From JABSQH01 sp039177505 (lineage in GTDB: Bacteria > Actinomycetota > Acidimicrobiia > Acidimicrobiales > Ilumatobacteraceae), in assembly GCA_039177505.1 (NCBI GenBank), contig JBCDFR010000005.1, positions 32,084-96,083 of the forward strand: DNA of 64,000 bases, read 5' to 3'. Below the pieces are notes generated by a model. The model ran no database searches, had not been told where the DNA came from, and was given only the letters and a program-made list of their open reading frames with translations. The number at the start of each line of letters is the position of its first letter. The stretch's first letter is position 1. Of the stretch, positions 52,544-61,255 are shown in pieces. Made by a program: the position numbers and the translations under genes.

Positions 52544-53140
52544 TCATCGCAGCACCCGCCCGCGCAGGAATGCCGCCCGTTCGGCCTCACACGCCGTGTG
52601 GACGTGACAGGCGTCGTCGTGGTCGTTGGTCAGCCCCTCGCTCTGCATGAATGCGTAGGCGGTCGTCGGCCCGAAGAAGCGCCAGCCTCGGCGCTTGAGG
52701 TCCTTGGCCAGCGCCGCCGACCGGTCGGTTGAAGTCGGAATCGTGCCATGTACACGTTCCGGCTGGTCGACGGCCCACGTCCAGATCCAATCCGCGAGCG
52801 GACCCTCGGCATCGATCAGTTCGATCGCCCGCTGGGCGTTGTTGATCGTCGCTTCGATCTTGCCGCGGTGGCGGATGATGCCGGCGTCGCCGAGCAGCCG
52901 GGTCACGTCGTCGTCATCGAACTCCGCGACCATGTGGATGTCGAAGTCGGCGAAGGCGGCGCGGAAGTTGTCGCGTTTGCGCAGGATGGTCAACCAACTG
53001 AGCCCTGACTGGAACCCCTCGAGACAGATCTTCTCAAAGAGCCGATCGCTCGCGGTCGTGGGCCGACCCCACTCGAGATCGTGGTACGCGGCATAGTCGT
53101 GGTGACCGGTCGCCCACGAGCAACGCGTGGGCTCGCTCAT
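52544..53140 (-). CDS. tag: DNA-3-methyladenine glycosylase I
   Basis: A 198-residue base-excision enzyme removing 3-methyladenine. RCSWATGHHDYAAYHDLEWG carries the zinc and base-pocket residues, FEKICLEGFQSGLSWLTILRKR is typical, and FFGPTTAYAFMQSEGLTNDH then CHVH is the C-terminal zinc site. ATG at 53140 overlaps the stop of the DUF427 gene (ATGA). Confidence 0.93.
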   Translation of the reverse strand: MSEPTRCSWATGHHDYAAYHDLEWGRPTTASDRLFEKICLEGFQSGLSWLTILRKRDNFRAAFADFDIHMVAEFDDDDVTRLLGDAGIIRHRGKIEATINNAQRAIELIDAEGPLADWIWTWAVDQPERVHGTIPTSTDRSAALAKDLKRRGWRFFGPTTAYAFMQSEGLTNDHDDACHVHTACEAERAAFLRGRVLR

Positions 53141-53427
53141 CAGTCGGCGTCGACGAGCACCCCGCGCCAGAACGCGACGTGGTCTTTGATCTCGGCCGCC
53201 GAGTCCTTCGGCACCGGGTAGTACCACGCGGCGTCCTCGTTGCGCTGCCCGCCGACCTCGACGGTGTAGTAGCTGGCCGTGCCCTTCCACGGACACACCG
53301 TCGTGTACTCGCTGACGACGAGTACGCCTTCGGTGATCGACTCGGGCGGAAAGTAGTGGTTGCCCTCGACAACTTTGGTGTCGTCGGACTGGGCCAGGAC
53401 GGTGCCGTTCCACGTTGCGGTTGCCAT
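53140..53427 (-). CDS. DUF427 family protein
   Basis: A 95-residue single-domain protein with VLAQSDDTKVVEGNHYFPPE, VCPWKGTASYYTV and NEDAAWYYPVP, the hallmark of DUF427. The family's function is not settled. It is coupled to tag by an ATGA overlap. The 203 bp between this gene and the next (53428-53630) hold no gene I can support. Confidence 0.9.
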   Translation of the reverse strand: MATATWNGTVLAQSDDTKVVEGNHYFPPESITEGVLVVSEYTTVCPWKGTASYYTVEVGGQRNEDAAWYYPVPKDSAAEIKDHVAFWRGVLVDAD

Positions 53428-53630
53428 GACGTCAGTAACCCTGCGCAGCGCCGCGATGTTCCCGTTATGCGCCGCGTGCGGTCAGCTCGTCGACCGTCGC
53501 TGCGCCGAGGCCGGATGCCGACCCGTGACGAATACGTCGTACGAGCACTCAGTGTCCGGTACGTCCACCGGCGCAGCCTTGCAATGTCGTCCCGACTGTT
53601 CGATCTTGCAACCCTCGTAGGGTGCCAGGC

Positions 53631-53885
53631 ATGACGCGTCGCGAGGTCCCGGCCTGGTCGTCGAGGCGCGAGGCCTGCGGCCTGATCCTGCGTGGCGTCA
53701 CGTTCACCACGTGTGCGCGCATTGCGTTGGTAGTCGGGACGATGCTCTCCGTGATCAACCAGGGCGCGGTGATTCTCGACGGCGATGCGACGGTGATGAC
53801 GTGGGTTCGTGTCGGCTTCAACTATCTCGTGCCGTTCGTGGTGTCGAGCATTGGTTATCTCGCGCCGTTCCGCGAGCATCGCTGA
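53631..53885 (+). CDS. NrtS-like small membrane protein
   Basis: An 84-residue protein with two membrane helices. RIALVVGTMLSVINQGAVIL and VGFNYLVPFVVSSIGYLAPF resemble NrtS, a two-helix protein reported as a nitrate/nitrite transporter in bacteria. No nitrate genes are nearby. ATG at 53631 is used. Confidence 0.65.
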   Translation: MTRREVPAWSSRREACGLILRGVTFTTCARIALVVGTMLSVINQGAVILDGDATVMTWVRVGFNYLVPFVVSSIGYLAPFREHR

Positions 53886-53903
53886 CGGCAGCGACGGAGT
53901 CGC

Positions 53904-54602
53904 TCAACGACCGGTGACGCGCAACACGCGGCCACGCGCGAATGGCGGCGCCGTGCCACCGATCGTTGCGGTGACCTGTGGCGGCACCGAGATGTCGGCG
54001 AGGAAGAGTTCGCCGGTCGCCACCGGATCGCGCAACCCCGTCTTCGGAAGGCACAACGTGACGGTGGCGTCGGGCCGCACCGCAGACGGGCCGACCGCTC
54101 CGGTGGTCGCGTCGACTCCCGAGGGCACGTCGAGGCTGATGACGCGCGCAGGCGGGGGGATTGCTTCGACGAGCTCGGCGCAGCGCCCGCGCAGCGGTCC
54201 ACGCAGGCTGTAGCCGACCAGCGCGTCGACGACGACGTCGGCATCAACCGACGTCGATTCGGAGGATGTCGAGACGTCGCCCCGCTCGAGAATGTCGAGC
54301 TGATGCGCGGGTACTGCTGTCATGGCGTCGGAGGGTTGGGCGAGAACGACTCGGACGTCGACACCCACATTGGCCAGATGTCGTGCGGCCACGAGGCCAC
54401 CGCCACCATTGCCACCGCTTCCGGCGAGCACCGTGACCGAAGAGGGTGCACCGAGGCCGACCACCTCGGCCAGGGCACGACCCGCGTTTTCCATCATCTG
54501 TACGAGCTCGATGTGCATGTCGGCGACCATTACGCGATCGATCTCGCGCATCTCGGCGGCGGTAATCCAGGAGAGCTCGGCGGCGTCGACGGTTGGATGC
54601 AC
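53904..54602 (-). CDS. nnrE: NAD(P)H-hydrate epimerase
   Basis: The 232-residue YjeF N-terminal domain protein repairs hydrated NAD(P)H. Motifs are ITAAEMREIDRVMV, VLAGSGGNGGGGLVAARHLA and VISLDVPSGVDATTG. The ADP/ATP-dependent dehydratase domain often fused to it is absent, so that step is encoded elsewhere. It starts 28 bp after the end of bacterioferritin's operon position on the same strand. Confidence 0.88.
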   Translation of the reverse strand: MHPTVDAAELSWITAAEMREIDRVMVADMHIELVQMMENAGRALAEVVGLGAPSSVTVLAGSGGNGGGGLVAARHLANVGVDVRVVLAQPSDAMTAVPAHQLDILERGDVSTSSESTSVDADVVVDALVGYSLRGPLRGRCAELVEAIPPPARVISLDVPSGVDATTGAVGPSAVRPDATVTLCLPKTGLRDPVATGELFLADISVPPQVTATIGGTAPPFARGRVLRVTGR

Positions 54603-54630
54603 GGGGCCGCGAGCCAGAGTGAGGCGCTGG

Positions 54631-55104
54631 TCAGTCGTCGCCGACCTGGGCGAGCAGATACCGCTCGATACCCATGTCGGCGATCATCGACTGTTGCGTC
54701 TCGATCCAGTCGAGATGGTGCTCTTCACCGGCGACGAGCGACTCGAGGATGTCGCGGGTCGCCGGGTCGCCTTCCTCGAGGGCGAGTACCACGCCTCGGC
54801 GGTAGCGCTCGATCGCGGCCTGCTCGAGCTCCCCGTCGAGCACCAGTTGCTCTTCGACGGTTTCACCGATGCGCACGCTGCCCATCCGCTGCAGGTTCGG
54901 CATGCCGTCGAGCAAGATGATCCGGTCGATCAGCTTCTCAGCGTCGTGCATCTCCTCGATCGACTCCTCGCGGTACTTGCTGGCGAGTTGCTTCCATCCC
55001 CAGTTGTCGCACAATTTCGAGTGGGCGAAGTACTGGTTGATCGCTGTGAGTTCGGCGGTGAGCGCCTCGTTGAGGAACTCGATGATCTTCGGGGAGCCTT
55101 CCAT
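54631..55104 (-). CDS. bfr: Bacterioferritin
   Basis: A 157-residue haem-containing iron-storage subunit: NEALTAELTAINQYFAHSKL with E18, EESIEEMHDAEKLIDRI with the next ferroxidase Glu/His and the Met that binds haem between subunits, ALEEGDPATRD and GEEHHLDWIETQ. It oxidises and stores iron in a 24-subunit shell. The Bfd ferredoxin is encoded just upstream on the same strand, 21 bp away, so storage and release are made together. Confidence 0.95.
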   Translation of the reverse strand: MEGSPKIIEFLNEALTAELTAINQYFAHSKLCDNWGWKQLASKYREESIEEMHDAEKLIDRIILLDGMPNLQRMGSVRIGETVEEQLVLDGELEQAAIERYRRGVVLALEEGDPATRDILESLVAGEEHHLDWIETQQSMIADMGIERYLLAQVGDD

Positions 55105-55125
55105 CGGCTCCGACGCTAGCCGAGG

Positions 55126-55314
55126 TCAGCGGCGACGAGCGCTGTTGTTCGAGCGGGCGTCGAGAATCTCGACGATTGCGTCGACGCAGCCTCCACAGTT
55201 GCCGCCCGCACCGCAGTGATCGGTGACTTCGCTGACGGTCAACTCGCGTCCGGCCTTCTTGGCCAGCTTGTTGATCGTGCGGTCATTGACCATGTTGCAG
55301 TGACACACCACCAT
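55126..55314 (-). CDS. bfd: Bacterioferritin-associated ferredoxin
   Basis: The 62-residue protein has the four cysteines of the Bfd [2Fe-2S] domain, CHC at the N-terminus and CGAGGNCGGC. Bfd reduces the ferric core of bacterioferritin so iron can leave. First gene of the Bfd-Bfr pair. Confidence 0.92.
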   Translation of the reverse strand: MVVCHCNMVNDRTINKLAKKAGRELTVSEVTDHCGAGGNCGGCVDAIVEILDARSNNSARRR

Positions 55315-55359
55315 GTCAGCGGTCCCTCATGTCGGTGATCCCTGTGCGGGGTGCGGTCG

Positions 55360-56160
55360 TCATTGGTCGTCGATCTGCATTTGCGAGTGCCGTAAAGGGC
55401 GATTAACAACGTACCCGATCTGCTCGATCCTGCCAAGTGCGAGTTCGGTAAGAGCCCGACGATGCGGCGCCAACGTCCCCGCCGCCGCCAGCACGGCCAC
55501 GAATGAGAGCATCGCTGCGGGGTCGTCGATCACGGAAGCCGGGTCGATGGCGCGCACGAACGGCACCATCGTCGCGCCGACGATGCACCACAGCGCGGCT
55601 CGGCGTAGCGCGATGGTCAGGCTGACCGGGCGGCTCAACGCCAACAGCAGCGTGACCTGCATCACGATGTAGAACGCCGATGGGTTGACTGCGCCGGCGA
55701 GCGTGAACGTCACGTTGAGGACGATCGCCGACCACAGGGCGGGTCGTACGTACCGGTTGCTCAGCAGACAGATGGCGATGGCGAGCTGCATCTCGGCGAC
55801 GATGAACGCGACCACTGCGGGAATCGGCGCTACCGCTGTGTCGCTGAACCACCTGAAGAACGGCAACATGTGATCGCGCTGATCGTCGAGGAATCCGAGC
55901 AGTGTGTCGCCGCGCCACCAAGCGGGGTCGATCACCTTCTCGACCCCGGCGCGCAACCAACCGGCGGCGAGAAAGAGTTGCAGCGGCAGGAGCACGGCTG
56001 CGACCGTGCGCCTCGGTCGCGTCGTCGCACTGCGGCTGCGTGAATGCGCACCGCTGTGTCCGGTGCCGTCGTCCCACAGGGTCGAGTCGGCGGAATCGAT
56101 GAGTGGTGGCGTGCTCGGTGGCGCGTGGACGTGGTCTACCGGTGCGCGATGAAGAGGCAT
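55360..56160 (-). CDS. DoxX-like membrane protein
   Basis: The 266-residue protein has an ~60-residue hydrophilic N-terminus and then several membrane helices. VLLPLQLFLAAGWLRAGVEKVIDPAWW and VVAFIVAEMQLAIAICLLSNRY are reminiscent of DoxX/thiosulfate-quinone-oxidoreductase-like proteins. No redox-cofactor motif is visible. ATG at 56160 chosen; the frame opens further upstream but through the inverted repeat. Confidence 0.6.
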   Translation of the reverse strand: MPLHRAPVDHVHAPPSTPPLIDSADSTLWDDGTGHSGAHSRSRSATTRPRRTVAAVLLPLQLFLAAGWLRAGVEKVIDPAWWRGDTLLGFLDDQRDHMLPFFRWFSDTAVAPIPAVVAFIVAEMQLAIAICLLSNRYVRPALWSAIVLNVTFTLAGAVNPSAFYIVMQVTLLLALSRPVSLTIALRRAALWCIVGATMVPFVRAIDPASVIDDPAAMLSFVAVLAAAGTLAPHRRALTELALGRIEQIGYVVNRPLRHSQMQIDDQ

Positions 56161-56203
56161 GAAGGCACCGTGCGCGATGCACGTGAGAGCCGGCCGCAAC
56201 GCA

Positions 56204-56234
56204 TCGAAAGATCTTCGAAGGCCTGATCTTTCGA
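56204..56234. promoter_or_regulatory. 10-bp inverted repeat upstream of DoxX-like gene
   Basis: TCGAAAGATC (56204-56213) and GATCTTTCGA (56225-56234) are perfect inverted copies 11 bp apart. A third partial copy, ATCTTTCG, follows at 56237. A dimeric regulator site is more likely than a terminator, because both flanking genes point away. Confidence 0.5.
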
Positions 56235-56348
56235 TCATCTTTCGTCGCACCGAGGGGTCGGGCTTACTCGCGCCGCGCAGCGTGTGGCCCGTCGGATACC
56301 CGACATTCGACCAACACCGTGAACCCAACCCGTGACCATCACGGCCCG

Positions 56349-56414
56349 ATCACAACCCCATCACAACCCCATCACAACCCCATCACAACCCCATCACAAC
56401 CCCATCACAACCCC
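56349..56414 (+). repeat. Six 11-bp direct repeats (PhoP-box-like array)
   Basis: ATCACAACCCC occurs six times without interruption, ending just before the ribosome site of the next gene. Read as TCACAAC spaced by four bases, it matches the mycobacterial PhoP box TCACAGC-N4-TCACAGC at six of seven bases with the same 11-bp period. An OmpR-type response regulator is encoded 2.6 kb downstream in the same apparent operon. Confidence 0.85.
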
Positions 56415-56431
56415 TCAGGAGGGCACCCATC

Positions 56432-56977
56432 ATGAAAAGCAAGATGACCACCGCGTTGCTCGCCGCCACGCTCGTCGGCGGCGGCATCGTCGGCGCCGGA
56501 GCGCTCGCCAACGCGCAGTACGACGGAGGCGGATCTGACGACGCCCCAACCGACACGCTGGTGGAGTCGCCGGCCGAAGAGACCGGCGACGCTGTCGATC
56601 AGCCGGAAGCGCCGCGGACCAACGCGCTGCAGCAGGTTCCGAACGACGAGCCCGACGCCGACGATCGCGAGGGGCGCCGCGGCGGATGCAACTCGGAGGT
56701 CGCGTCGATTCTCGGTCTGACCAACACCGAGTTGCGCGACGAACGCGCGGCAGGATCGAGCTTGGCGTCGATCGCCGCCGACCAAGGCGTTGACGTACAG
56801 GCCCTCGTCGACGCGATGATCGAAGACAAGGTCGAGCGGATCGCCGAGAAGGTCGCGGCCGGCGAGCTCAGCGAAGAAGAGGCGGCCGAGAAGCTGGCTC
56901 GCGCCGAGGAGCGTGCCCAACAGCGCGCCGAGAACACCCCCGGCGATGACGACGTCGACAACGGCGCGAACGGCTGA
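56432..56977 (+). CDS. Secreted or periplasmic acidic helical protein
   Basis: A 181-residue protein with a signal peptide (TTALLAATLVGGGIVGAGALANA), an acidic linker, and a helical C-terminal half: LGLTNTELRDERAAGSSLAS, IAADQGVDVQALVDAMIEDK, GELSEEEAAEKLARAEER. Similar short secreted proteins occur next to MprAB-type systems in actinobacteria and may act as a sensed or regulated envelope protein. AGGAGG lies nine bases before ATG 56432. The repeat array is directly upstream. Confidence 0.7.
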   Translation: MKSKMTTALLAATLVGGGIVGAGALANAQYDGGGSDDAPTDTLVESPAEETGDAVDQPEAPRTNALQQVPNDEPDADDREGRRGGCNSEVASILGLTNTELRDERAAGSSLASIAADQGVDVQALVDAMIEDKVERIAEKVAAGELSEEEAAEKLARAEERAQQRAENTPGDDDVDNGANG

Positions 56978-56985
56978 CGATCTCG

Positions 56986-59001
56986 ATGAACCGTTCCTCC
57001 GTTCCCGCCGGAGCTAGCGGTTCATCGTCGCCCGGCACGCCGCCGCCTGTCCGGCGGCGTGCCGTGGCGCTCGCCCTCGTCCCCGCGTTGTTCGTCGGGG
57101 CCGCATGTGGTGGAGCGACGGTGAGCGACGATGACAGCAGTGCTCTCGACATCGAAGACGGCGTCGTTCTCGACGCCGACGATGTGTTGGCCCTCATGGC
57201 CGATGACCGCAGCCTCGACGGCTCCAACAACAATCTGACCGATCCCAGCGCCGGCGCGGCCGGCGCGATCTACCGACGAGTCGCCGACGCCAACTACGCC
57301 GATGGCGTCGGCGAGCCCGTCGCCGGGCCACCGCCTCGCTCGCTGTCGAATCGCATCTTCAACGACACCAACCAGAACCTGTTCTCGGAAAATGGGGTCA
57401 CGCACTGGGGGTTCGTATGGGGACAGTTCATCGATCACGCCATCGCTCTGCGCGAAGGCGGCGACGAACGGGTCGCGATCGCGTTCGACGCAGACGACCC
57501 GCTCGAGGATTTCGCCAATGACCTCGGCGAGATGTCGAACACGCGCTCAGCACCGCTCGAGGGCAGCGGAATCGACTCGCCGCGCCAGCAGGTCAACACC
57601 CTCAGTTCATACATTGACGCGTGGACCATCTACGGCGGTGACGAGGCCCGGCTCGAGTGGCTGCGCGACGGTTCCGTCGATGGTGACCTGAGTACCAGCG
57701 ACGCCACCTTGATGCTGCCTGGCGGCTATCTGCCCACCGCCGCTGCTCGTCCCGACGTCGATGCGCCCGAGATGGATCTCATGGGTCGTCTCCGCGGTGA
57801 TCCCGGCGCCGCAATCGTCGCAGGCGACGTGCGCGCCAACGAGAACCTCGCCCTCACGGCGACGCACACCTTGTTCGCCAGAGAGCACAATCGGATCGTC
57901 GAGCTGCTCCCGATGGATCTCGATGAAGCAACGAAGTTCGCCATCGCTCGGCGGGTCGTGTCGGCGATAATCCAATACATCACGTACGAGGAGTTCCTGC
58001 CGGCGATGGGCCTGGAACTCGAGGAGTACGTGGGCTACGACGCCACCGTCGGATACCGCGCCCACTCACAGGTGCACGGCGAGTTCGAAACCGCGCTCGA
58101 TCGGTCGGCGTTCGACGACGACGAACTCGATGCGCTGTCGCGACAAGGCGTCACCGTGGAACTGGTCGACGACCGCGTCGCCGAGATCGCCGTCCCGCTC
58201 AACGTCGCATTCGGCAACCCGGCACTGCTCGAACAGATCGGTCTCGGCAACATGCTTGCCGGGTTGTCATCCGAGGCGGCGTATGCCAACGACGCCCAGA
58301 TCGACAATCAGCTGCGCAGCGTGCTGTTTCAGTTGCCCGGTCCCGATGTCGAGAACCCGCTCGATTGTCTCGATGGCAGCGAGATCGCGCAGTGTTTCTC
58401 CGGAGTCAACGACCTCGGGTCGATCGACGTGATGCGCGCCGCCGATCATGGAATGCCGACCTTCAACGACCTCCGCGAGGCGTTCGGTCTCGAACGGGTG
58501 AGCAGCTTCACAGATCTCACGGACGAGGCCACCGACGAGCTTCCGGACGGCTTGACGATCGACGATCCCGAGATCCTCCAAGTCGTGACGCTCCTTGATG
58601 CCGACGGCAACGAGATCGATCCTGACGATCCAGACGCGGACGATGCGATGCCGGTGACCGCGGTGCGGCGGTCGACGTTGGCGGCGCGGCTCGCGGCGCT
58701 GTATGGCGACGTCGACGAGCTCGATGCGTTTACGGGCATGGTGTCGGAGGCGCATGTGGAAGGAACCGAGTTCGGCGAGTTGCAACTCGCGATGTGGCGC
58801 GACCAATTCGCCGCGCTGCGCAATGGCGACCGATTCTTCTACGAGAACGATCCGGCGCTGCCAGCGATCGCTCAGGTGTTCGGCATCGACTATCGGCAGC
58901 GGTTGGGCGATGTAATCGCCGCCAACACCGACGCGGCTGCGGCGGAAGGGTCGGTTTTCGTGCTCGCCGACCTCGATGGCTCATCCACAGTCGATCCGTG
59001 A
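56986..59001 (+). CDS. Lipoprotein haem peroxidase (animal-type peroxidase superfamily)
   Basis: The 671-residue protein has a signal peptide with lipobox FVGAAC. The distal histidine is in WGFVWGQFIDHAIAL, followed by GDVRANENLALTATHTLFAREHNRI, which is diagnostic of the animal haem peroxidase fold (myeloperoxidase, peroxinectin, bacterial peroxicins). The usual proximal FRFGH reads YRAHSQV, one residue shorter. It probably uses peroxide to oxidise halides or phenols outside the membrane. Starts 8 bp after the previous gene. Confidence 0.85.
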   Translation: MNRSSVPAGASGSSSPGTPPPVRRRAVALALVPALFVGAACGGATVSDDDSSALDIEDGVVLDADDVLALMADDRSLDGSNNNLTDPSAGAAGAIYRRVADANYADGVGEPVAGPPPRSLSNRIFNDTNQNLFSENGVTHWGFVWGQFIDHAIALREGGDERVAIAFDADDPLEDFANDLGEMSNTRSAPLEGSGIDSPRQQVNTLSSYIDAWTIYGGDEARLEWLRDGSVDGDLSTSDATLMLPGGYLPTAAARPDVDAPEMDLMGRLRGDPGAAIVAGDVRANENLALTATHTLFAREHNRIVELLPMDLDEATKFAIARRVVSAIIQYITYEEFLPAMGLELEEYVGYDATVGYRAHSQVHGEFETALDRSAFDDDELDALSRQGVTVELVDDRVAEIAVPLNVAFGNPALLEQIGLGNMLAGLSSEAAYANDAQIDNQLRSVLFQLPGPDVENPLDCLDGSEIAQCFSGVNDLGSIDVMRAADHGMPTFNDLREAFGLERVSSFTDLTDEATDELPDGLTIDDPEILQVVTLLDADGNEIDPDDPDADDAMPVTAVRRSTLAARLAALYGDVDELDAFTGMVSEAHVEGTEFGELQLAMWRDQFAALRNGDRFFYENDPALPAIAQVFGIDYRQRLGDVIAANTDAAAAEGSVFVLADLDGSSTVDP

Positions 59002-59015
59002 CCCGCCGTTGAGCG

Positions 59016-59786
59016 ATGATGGAGACGATGTCGATCGATCATCAGGCGGCACCGAGCAGAGACGGCGGCGGCACGCGGGCCGGGCGCGACTCGACGATTC
59101 TCGTCGCCGAGGACGATCGGCAAGTTCGCGAGGCGCTCGCGCGCATTCTCAGGTTCGAGGGGTACAGTGTCGTCACCGTCGACGACGGCGCGGCCGCTCT
59201 GGAAGCGGTGACCGAACACATCCCGGATGGCATCGTGCTCGACGTGACGATGCCGTACGTCGACGGGCTCAGCGTGTGTCGTCGGCTCCGAGCGCATGGC
59301 GACACCACTCCGATCCTGATGCTCACCGCACGCGACGAGATCCCCGACCGAGTCGCCGGCCTCGATGCGGGGGCCGACGACTACCTGCCGAAGCCGTTCG
59401 CCCTCGACGAGTTGTTGGCGCGACTTCGTGCGCTGCTGCGCCGCAACGATCGAGTCGTCGAAGGCCCACTTGTCGTCGACGATCTGCAGCTCGACCCCGC
59501 GGCCCACACCGTGTACCGGGGATCGCGGCAGATCGAGGTGACACGCACCGAGTTCCAGATTCTCGAGTTGCTGATGCGCAACGTCGACACCGTGCTCGAT
59601 CGGGCCACGATGTATCGGGAGATCTGGGGGTACGAATCGGAGACGTCGTCAAAAGCGCTCGACGTCCACACCCGCTATGTCCGTCGCAAGTTGGAAGCAG
59701 ATGGTGAGCCGCGCCTGCTGCGCACCGTGCACGGTGTCGGCTACGTCATCCGTTCCGCTGACGAGGTGCGCGGCGGTCGAGAGTGA
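59016..59786 (+). CDS. OmpR/MprA-type response regulator
   Basis: A 256-residue regulator with a receiver domain (ILVAEDDRQVREALARIL, phosphoacceptor GIVLDVTMPYVDGLS, LTARDE, KPF) and a winged-helix DNA-binding domain (LTRTEFQILELLM-like, DVHTRYVRRKLEA, RTVHGVGYVI). Overall closest to MprA/PhoP of actinobacteria. It is 14 bp after the peroxidase and overlaps the kinase start, forming one operon. The repeat array at 56349 is a natural target. Confidence 0.92.
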   Translation: MMETMSIDHQAAPSRDGGGTRAGRDSTILVAEDDRQVREALARILRFEGYSVVTVDDGAAALEAVTEHIPDGIVLDVTMPYVDGLSVCRRLRAHGDTTPILMLTARDEIPDRVAGLDAGADDYLPKPFALDELLARLRALLRRNDRVVEGPLVVDDLQLDPAAHTVYRGSRQIEVTRTEFQILELLMRNVDTVLDRATMYREIWGYESETSSKALDVHTRYVRRKLEADGEPRLLRTVHGVGYVIRSADEVRGGRE

Positions 59787-61237
59787 CGCTGCGGACGCGT
59801 GTCATCCTCATCGTTACCATCCTGGTCGTCGGTGGCATCGCTGTCGCCTCGGTGTTGGCGTATCAGGCCACGAGTGAGGAACTCAATCAGGAGACCGACC
59901 GGTTCCTCACCACCCGCGCCGCTGAACTGATCGACGGACGGCGCGAGGCGCCGCAGGACCCGCCGCCAGACAACGATCGCGGGGGAAGTCGCGGCAGCGA
60001 CGACCGCGACGACGATCACCGGAACAGCACATCGTCGACATCGCGGTCGGAGAGCAGCGCGTCGCCGGCCAGCACCGTCACGACGACCACGCTGGCCGAG
60101 GAGGAGGCGGTGAAGCTCGCGTTCGATCCCGACGCATTCGCACAGACGCTGTCGTCCGACGGTGAGATCTTGACGTCCGGGGGCGCACTCCTGCCGGTCA
60201 GCGACGTCGATGTGGCGATCGCTGGTGGGGCCGACTCCGTGATTCGCAACATCACCGTCGACGGCGTCGACTATCGGATGATCACGGTGCACGACCCGGC
60301 CGGTGGCGCGGTACAGGTAGCGCGCCTGCGCGGCACGACCGACGATGTGTTGACCGGCCTCATCGGCCGTCTCGTCGTCGTGGGCATCGTGCTCGCCATC
60401 GTCGCCGCAGCGATGGGCTGGATTCTCATGCGGCGAGCGACGCGCCCGCTCGAAGACCTCACCGCCGCGACCGAGCACGTCGCCGAGACGCTCGAGCTGA
60501 CTCCGCTCGGCCTGCATCGTCACGATGAGGTCGGTCGAGTTGCCGACGCGTTCGACCAAATGTTGGGTGCGTTGTCGCTCAGCCGTGAGCAACAGCGACG
60601 GCTCGTGCAGGACGCAGGTCACGAGCTGCGCACGCCGCTGACGAGCCTGCGGGCCAACATCGAGCTCCTCGACAGAGCCGACGATCTGCCGACCGCCGAA
60701 CGTGCCGCGATGCTGCGCGACGTGAACGCGGAGATCATCGAACTCGGGGAGCTGATCAACGAGCTGATTCAGCTGGCGACCGACACCAGCGCGGCCGAGG
60801 AGCCGATGGCCGACCTCGATCTCGCCGACGTCGTAGAGAGCGCCGTTGAGCGGTTCCGGCGGCGGACCGGCCGGGTGGTGACCATCGACCTCGAACCGAC
60901 GTCGACGCTCGGCCACGTCGGACTGCTCGATCGAGCGGTGTCCAACCTCCTGGTCAATGCCGACAAGTTCAGCCCACCGGGAGCGCCGGTGGACGTCTCG
61001 TTGCTCCACCGCACGGTGACGGTGAGCGATCGCGGTCCCGGCATCCCCGTCGCCGATCAAGACCGTGTGTTCGACCGGTTTTACCGTGGTGACACCGCGC
61101 GGGGCGCCCCGGGGTCGGGGCTCGGCCTGGCGATCGTCCGGCAGATCGCGGAGCAACACGGCGGTACTGCGACAGCGACCGACGCACCCGATGGCGGCGC
61201 CGCAGTGTCGTTCACCGTTGGCCCACCACCCGCCTGA
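59783..61237 (+). CDS. MprB-type sensor histidine kinase
   Basis: The 484-residue membrane kinase has one N-terminal helix, an external domain with a Ser/Thr- and Asp-rich stretch, a second helix (VVVGIVLAIVAAAMGWILM), a HAMP linker, the phosphoacceptor DAGHELRTPLTSLR and ATPase motifs NLLVNADKFSPPG, VSDRGPGIP and GSGLGLAIVRQIA. GTG at 59783 overlaps the regulator stop. The signal is unknown; linkage to a haem peroxidase suggests oxidative or envelope stress. Confidence 0.92.
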   Translation: MTLRTRVILIVTILVVGGIAVASVLAYQATSEELNQETDRFLTTRAAELIDGRREAPQDPPPDNDRGGSRGSDDRDDDHRNSTSSTSRSESSASPASTVTTTTLAEEEAVKLAFDPDAFAQTLSSDGEILTSGGALLPVSDVDVAIAGGADSVIRNITVDGVDYRMITVHDPAGGAVQVARLRGTTDDVLTGLIGRLVVVGIVLAIVAAAMGWILMRRATRPLEDLTAATEHVAETLELTPLGLHRHDEVGRVADAFDQMLGALSLSREQQRRLVQDAGHELRTPLTSLRANIELLDRADDLPTAERAAMLRDVNAEIIELGELINELIQLATDTSAAEEPMADLDLADVVESAVERFRRRTGRVVTIDLEPTSTLGHVGLLDRAVSNLLVNADKFSPPGAPVDVSLLHRTVTVSDRGPGIPVADQDRVFDRFYRGDTARGAPGSGLGLAIVRQIAEQHGGTATATDAPDGGAAVSFTVGPPPA

Positions 61238-61255
61238 CCATGCAGCCCGCCGCGC

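Noticed and set aside
56349..56414. CRISPR or origin iterons
   Set aside because: The 11-bp units have no spacers, no replication gene is nearby, and the position directly before a ribosome site with a PhoP-like sequence fits regulation better.
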